Source: CAZMVY01 sp964617875 (lineage in GTDB: Bacteria; Planctomycetota; Phycisphaerae; UBA1845; PWPN01). From it: 25,980 bases of DNA. Shown piece after piece: positions 23,349 through 25,980 of this stretch (within the stretch, counting starts at the first letter, position 1; each line of letters starts with the position of its first letter). A model generated the notes under the pieces. It ran no database searches. It saw only the letters and a list, made by a program, of their open reading frames with translations, and had not been told where the DNA came from. Both the position numbers and the translations under genes were made by a program. The stretch spans positions 1 through 25,980 of the forward strand of contig CAZUAI010000079.1 of NCBI GenBank assembly GCA_964617875.1. The letters run 5' to 3'.

Positions 23349-25283
23349 ATGTCCTTGCGATGGAAGATCATCCTTCTCGTTGTCGCCGTATTCGCGCTTG
23401 ACATCCTCGTCGCGCTCACGATCGAGCGGAAGGTCGTCTACCCGAGTTTCCTTTCGCTGGAGCGGCAGGAGGCGACCAAGGGTCTCAGCCGATGCGTCGA
23501 GGCCATTCGCCGGGAAACGGATTACCTGGCGGTCTTCTGCGCGGATTGGGCCGCCTGGGATGACACGTATCGGTTCGTGCAGGACGGAAACGAGGAGTTC
23601 CGCAGAAACAACCTGATGCAGGAGACGTTCATTAACAGTCACATCGACCTCCTCTGCTTCTGCAACACGGAGGGCCGCATCATCTGGGGGCAGGCCTACG
23701 ACTGCGACCGGAAGCAGGCCGTGCCGCTCGCAATGCTTGCCGGACCGTCGATCCCCCGCGAACACGCCTTTCTGCGCGCGATCGGGACGGGCGACGCCGT
23801 TCGCGGGCTTCTCCTGACCGAACGCGGGCCGATGCTCGCGGTATCCCGTCCGGTCCTGACAAGCAACAACAACGGACCGATCCGAGGCGTGTGCGTCGTT
23901 GGCCGGATGTTCGACCACAAGGCTATCTGTACGATCGCCGAACAGATGCAGGTGAGGTTCACTGCCTGGCCGATCAGCGACGATCCTTCCAGGGCGATTC
24001 CGGCCGAGGAGCGGGCCGTGCTGGAGGAGATCGCGGCGGCAGGTCCCGTCGTCCTCAAGGAGCCCGGCGATGCCCTGACGTCAGTCTACTCCACATTTCC
24101 GGACCTTGACGGCAAGCCGGCCCTGCTCCTGAAAGCCGAGATACCGAGGGCGATCTCGGCCCGCGGCCGCAGCGCAATGCAGATCGCGATGAGTTCGAGC
24201 CTCGCCGCGCTCGTGGCGATCACGCTGTTAATCTGGGGCGTTCTCGAAGGAATGGTCGTCAAGCCCCTGGCCCGGCTGACCGCCCATGCCACCCGCGTGG
24301 GCCGATCCGACAACCTCGCCGCCCGACTGTCGATGTCGCGAACCGATGAGATCGGCGTCCTCGCAAACGAGTTCGACCGGATGGTCCGGCACCTGGCCGA
24401 GTCCCGTGCCCGGCTTCTGGAGGCGGCGCACCGGGCGGGCATGGCGGAGATCGCCACGAACGTGCTGCACAATGTCGGCAACGCGATCAATACGGTGGGC
24501 GTCTCGGCGGAGTTGCTCGGCGAACGGGCCGCACAATCACGGGTGGAAAGCCTCGGCAGGGTCGCGGCCCTGATCAAAGAGCATCGCGACGGGATCGCGG
24601 CCTTCCTGAGCGAGGATGAACAGGGCCGGAAGCTCGTCGAGTATCTTCCGAGACTGTCGGAGACGCTCGCGGCGGAGCGAGCGGATCTGGTACGCGAACT
24701 GGGCGAGATGCGAGACAAGGTGCGGCATATCAGGGACATCATCGAGAGCCAGCAGTCGATCGCCGCCGGTCCGCGTTGGGCGACGGAGGAGGACCTCGGC
24801 GGCGTGATCCGCGAGGCAATCCGCCTGCACGACGATCTGCTGCGGCAGCGGGGCGTTGCGACGATGGTTCACGCGGACGGTCTGCCGCGCGTGACGGTCA
24901 GCCGGGTGAAGCTCCTCCAGGTGCTCGAGAACCTCATCCGGAACGCCGTCGAGGCCATGACGGAAACGGCCGTCGCGGACCGCCGGCTCACGGTCCGGGC
25001 GACGGCGCAAGGCCCCGACCGCGTGCGGATCGAGATCAGCGACACCGGCGTCGGTTTCGAGCCGGCGGAGCGAAGCCGCTTGTTCTGCCCGGGATACACC
25101 ACCAGACCGGGCGGGCACGGGTTCGGCCTGCACTACTGCGCCAACGCCATGACCGAAATGGGCGGTCGCGTCGATGCCCGGAGCGACGGCCGCGGCCGCG
25201 GAGCAACCTTCATTCTCGACCTGCCGATCCGGGCGAACGGCGCCGCGCCGGGACCGCAGTCTGCGGATTCCATGCGGTGTTGA
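23349..25283 (+). CDS. CHASE4-domain sensor histidine kinase
   Basis: ATG 23349 is preceded by AAGGGG and starts a membrane helix (residues 6-24); the frame is open 49 codons further upstream without support. The 644-residue kinase has a periplasmic CHASE4-like sensor (about 30-270, with DYLAVFCADWAAWDDTYRFV). A second helix (about 280-300) and a HAMP domain (about 301-353) follow. The phosphoacceptor region is GMAEIATNVLHNVGNAINTV, with His374 in the LHNVGN variant H-box. The ATPase domain has the N-box ENLIRNAVEAM (527-537), G1 DTGVGF (565-570) and G2 GGHGFGLHY (588-596). A long helical insert (about 385-470) separates the H-box from the ATPase domain. No response regulator gene is visible nearby. 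It should autophosphorylate upon an envelope signal of unknown nature. Confidence 0.93.
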   Translation: MSLRWKIILLVVAVFALDILVALTIERKVVYPSFLSLERQEATKGLSRCVEAIRRETDYLAVFCADWAAWDDTYRFVQDGNEEFRRNNLMQETFINSHIDLLCFCNTEGRIIWGQAYDCDRKQAVPLAMLAGPSIPREHAFLRAIGTGDAVRGLLLTERGPMLAVSRPVLTSNNNGPIRGVCVVGRMFDHKAICTIAEQMQVRFTAWPISDDPSRAIPAEERAVLEEIAAAGPVVLKEPGDALTSVYSTFPDLDGKPALLLKAEIPRAISARGRSAMQIAMSSSLAALVAITLLIWGVLEGMVVKPLARLTAHATRVGRSDNLAARLSMSRTDEIGVLANEFDRMVRHLAESRARLLEAAHRAGMAEIATNVLHNVGNAINTVGVSAELLGERAAQSRVESLGRVAALIKEHRDGIAAFLSEDEQGRKLVEYLPRLSETLAAERADLVRELGEMRDKVRHIRDIIESQQSIAAGPRWATEEDLGGVIREAIRLHDDLLRQRGVATMVHADGLPRVTVSRVKLLQVLENLIRNAVEAMTETAVADRRLTVRATAQGPDRVRIEISDTGVGFEPAERSRLFCPGYTTRPGGHGFGLHYCANAMTEMGGRVDARSDGRGRGATFILDLPIRANGAAPGPQSADSMRC

Positions 25284-25287
25284 CCCG

Positions 25288-25320
25288 CGACGCCGGACGT
25301 CGGGGGTACGGACGCCCCGA
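25288..25320. terminator. Overlapping hairpins between convergent genes
   Basis: Two mutually exclusive stems occupy the 67-base gap between the kinase and the GH38-like gene. One is CGACG/CGTCG (25288-25302, five-base loop). The other is TCGGGG/CCCCGA (25300-25320, nine-base loop). There is no T-run, so a termination role is only a possibility. Confidence 0.3.
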
Positions 25321-25350
25321 TTCGCCGCGGGTGCCTCGGGTTCCGTTCGG

Positions 25351-25980
25351 TTACTCAAACCGCACGGTTGCCATGCCGTACTTCGTCAGCTTCACCCTGG
25401 CGGCATTGTCGGCCAGCGGCAGCGGGGCCTTGTTCCGCTCGACGACGTCGCAGGCTGTTGCCCTGCCCGGCGTGAAGACGCCCGGCCACGAGAGCGCGAC
25501 ATCGACGTTGCGCTCGGGCCCGCCGGCGACCTCGAGGAGGCGGACGATCACGCCCTTGCCGTCGTCGGCCCGCTTGACGGTGCTGACGATTGTGCCCGGG
25601 TCGCTGACACGGCAGAACGACGCGCTCGGCACGGCGGGCGGAGCCTGGCCGCCGGTGTCGAGACGGACGGCGGGCATGAAGCTCGCCGCGTCCCAGCCGA
25701 AGCGGGCGGCCTTCGCCTCGGGCATGTCCGGTCCGCTGGTAATGCTGTAGCGGAACTCGAACCAGCCGTCCTGGCACGCCTTGTAGTTCGTCATCCAGTA
25801 GTTGTTCATCGGCCACGCGAGGATCGTGCCGTTCCTGATCGGCCACTCCTCGGACCACTCGCCGCGCCAGATGTCGCTGAGCGTGACCAGCGGCGTGTCG
25901 ATCGGGCACCAGGCGACGCCGATCCCCTCGCCCGCGACGCTCACCCAGTTCTGCACGCTGAGCCAGTCGCGGCAGCCGCC
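25351..25980 (-). CDS. GH38-like alpha-mannosidase, C-terminal fragment running off the window
   Basis: The frame stays open to the right edge, so these 210 residues are the C-terminus of a longer protein. The visible part begins CRDWLSVQNWVSVAGEGIG, followed by VAWCPIDTPLVTLSDIWRGE. Family-38 alpha-mannosidases and relatives show a similar C-terminal beta-domain pattern after the catalytic and middle domains. Later features are NGTILAWPMNNYWMTNYKAC, DGWFEFRYSITSG and a final beta-sandwich ending MATVRFE. The catalytic domain is outside the window, so activity cannot be judged. The gene is convergent with the histidine kinase. With the glycosidase-like gene upstream, it points to a glycan-degrading theme. 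Confidence 0.7.
   Translation of the reverse strand, partial: GGCRDWLSVQNWVSVAGEGIGVAWCPIDTPLVTLSDIWRGEWSEEWPIRNGTILAWPMNNYWMTNYKACQDGWFEFRYSITSGPDMPEAKAARFGWDAASFMPAVRLDTGGQAPPAVPSASFCRVSDPGTIVSTVKRADDGKGVIVRLLEVAGGPERNVDVALSWPGVFTPGRATACDVVERNKAPLPLADNAARVKLTKYGMATVRFE

Overview
The window is high-G+C bacterial chromosome with no mobile elements, CRISPR array, rRNA or tRNA that I can see. Four things point to a planctomycete-type organism (Planctomycetota, perhaps Phycisphaerae-like): a secreted protein ending in paired DxDxDxxxADF dockerin-like repeats, many TPR proteins, a DUF6259-like secreted glycosidase, and spacers filled with short degenerate repeats. The lineage is inferred from gene content only; no marker gene was searched.

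Region 1 (1-12201, all plus strand) is a Bat-type (Bacteroides aerotolerance) operon whose 5' end lies outside the window. The order is moxR (AAA+ ATPase, 5' truncated), a DUF58 protein, a membrane-anchored SurA/PpiC-like protein, a BatD-like lipoprotein, batA and batB (membrane vWA proteins), batC (TPR), batD and batE (TPR plus SH3-like). Start/stop overlaps (GTGA, ATGA, ATGA) indicate translational coupling. By analogy with MoxR-vWA systems, the ATPase would remodel envelope clients through the vWA, TPR and BatD proteins. Three spacers, and the 3' end of the PpiC-like gene, carry short-period degenerate repeats.

Region 2 (12202-14439) holds a minus-strand gene for a secreted lectin-like/Ig-like/dockerin-like protein, ending only 9 nt from batE, with a near-consensus sigma-70-type promoter. 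Upstream of it is a gene-free stretch of about 650 bp with visibly lower G+C, containing three copies of the 9-mer AACAAGAAA (two as an inverted repeat).

Region 3 (14440-17756) is housekeeping: peptide deformylase (minus), a divergent cytosolic TPR protein with a promoter so close to its ATG that the mRNA may be leaderless, ribosomal protein S20, and a TlyA-like rRNA methyltransferase lacking the S4 domain. A GC-rich repeat spacer follows.

Region 4 (17757-25980) has a minus-strand multi-pass TMTC-like protein with C-terminal TPRs. Divergent from it is a secreted TIM-barrel glycosidase-like protein, followed by a pentapeptide-repeat/K+ channel fusion and a CHASE4 sensor histidine kinase. A GH38-like alpha-mannosidase C-terminus on the minus strand runs off the right edge. 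The theme is envelope and glycan handling plus sensing.

No wholly new system is proven here. The best candidates for a second look are the period-8 repeats that have become coding sequence, the lower-G+C island with its repeated 9-mer, the pentapeptide-channel fusion, the S4-less TlyA and the predicted leaderless genes.
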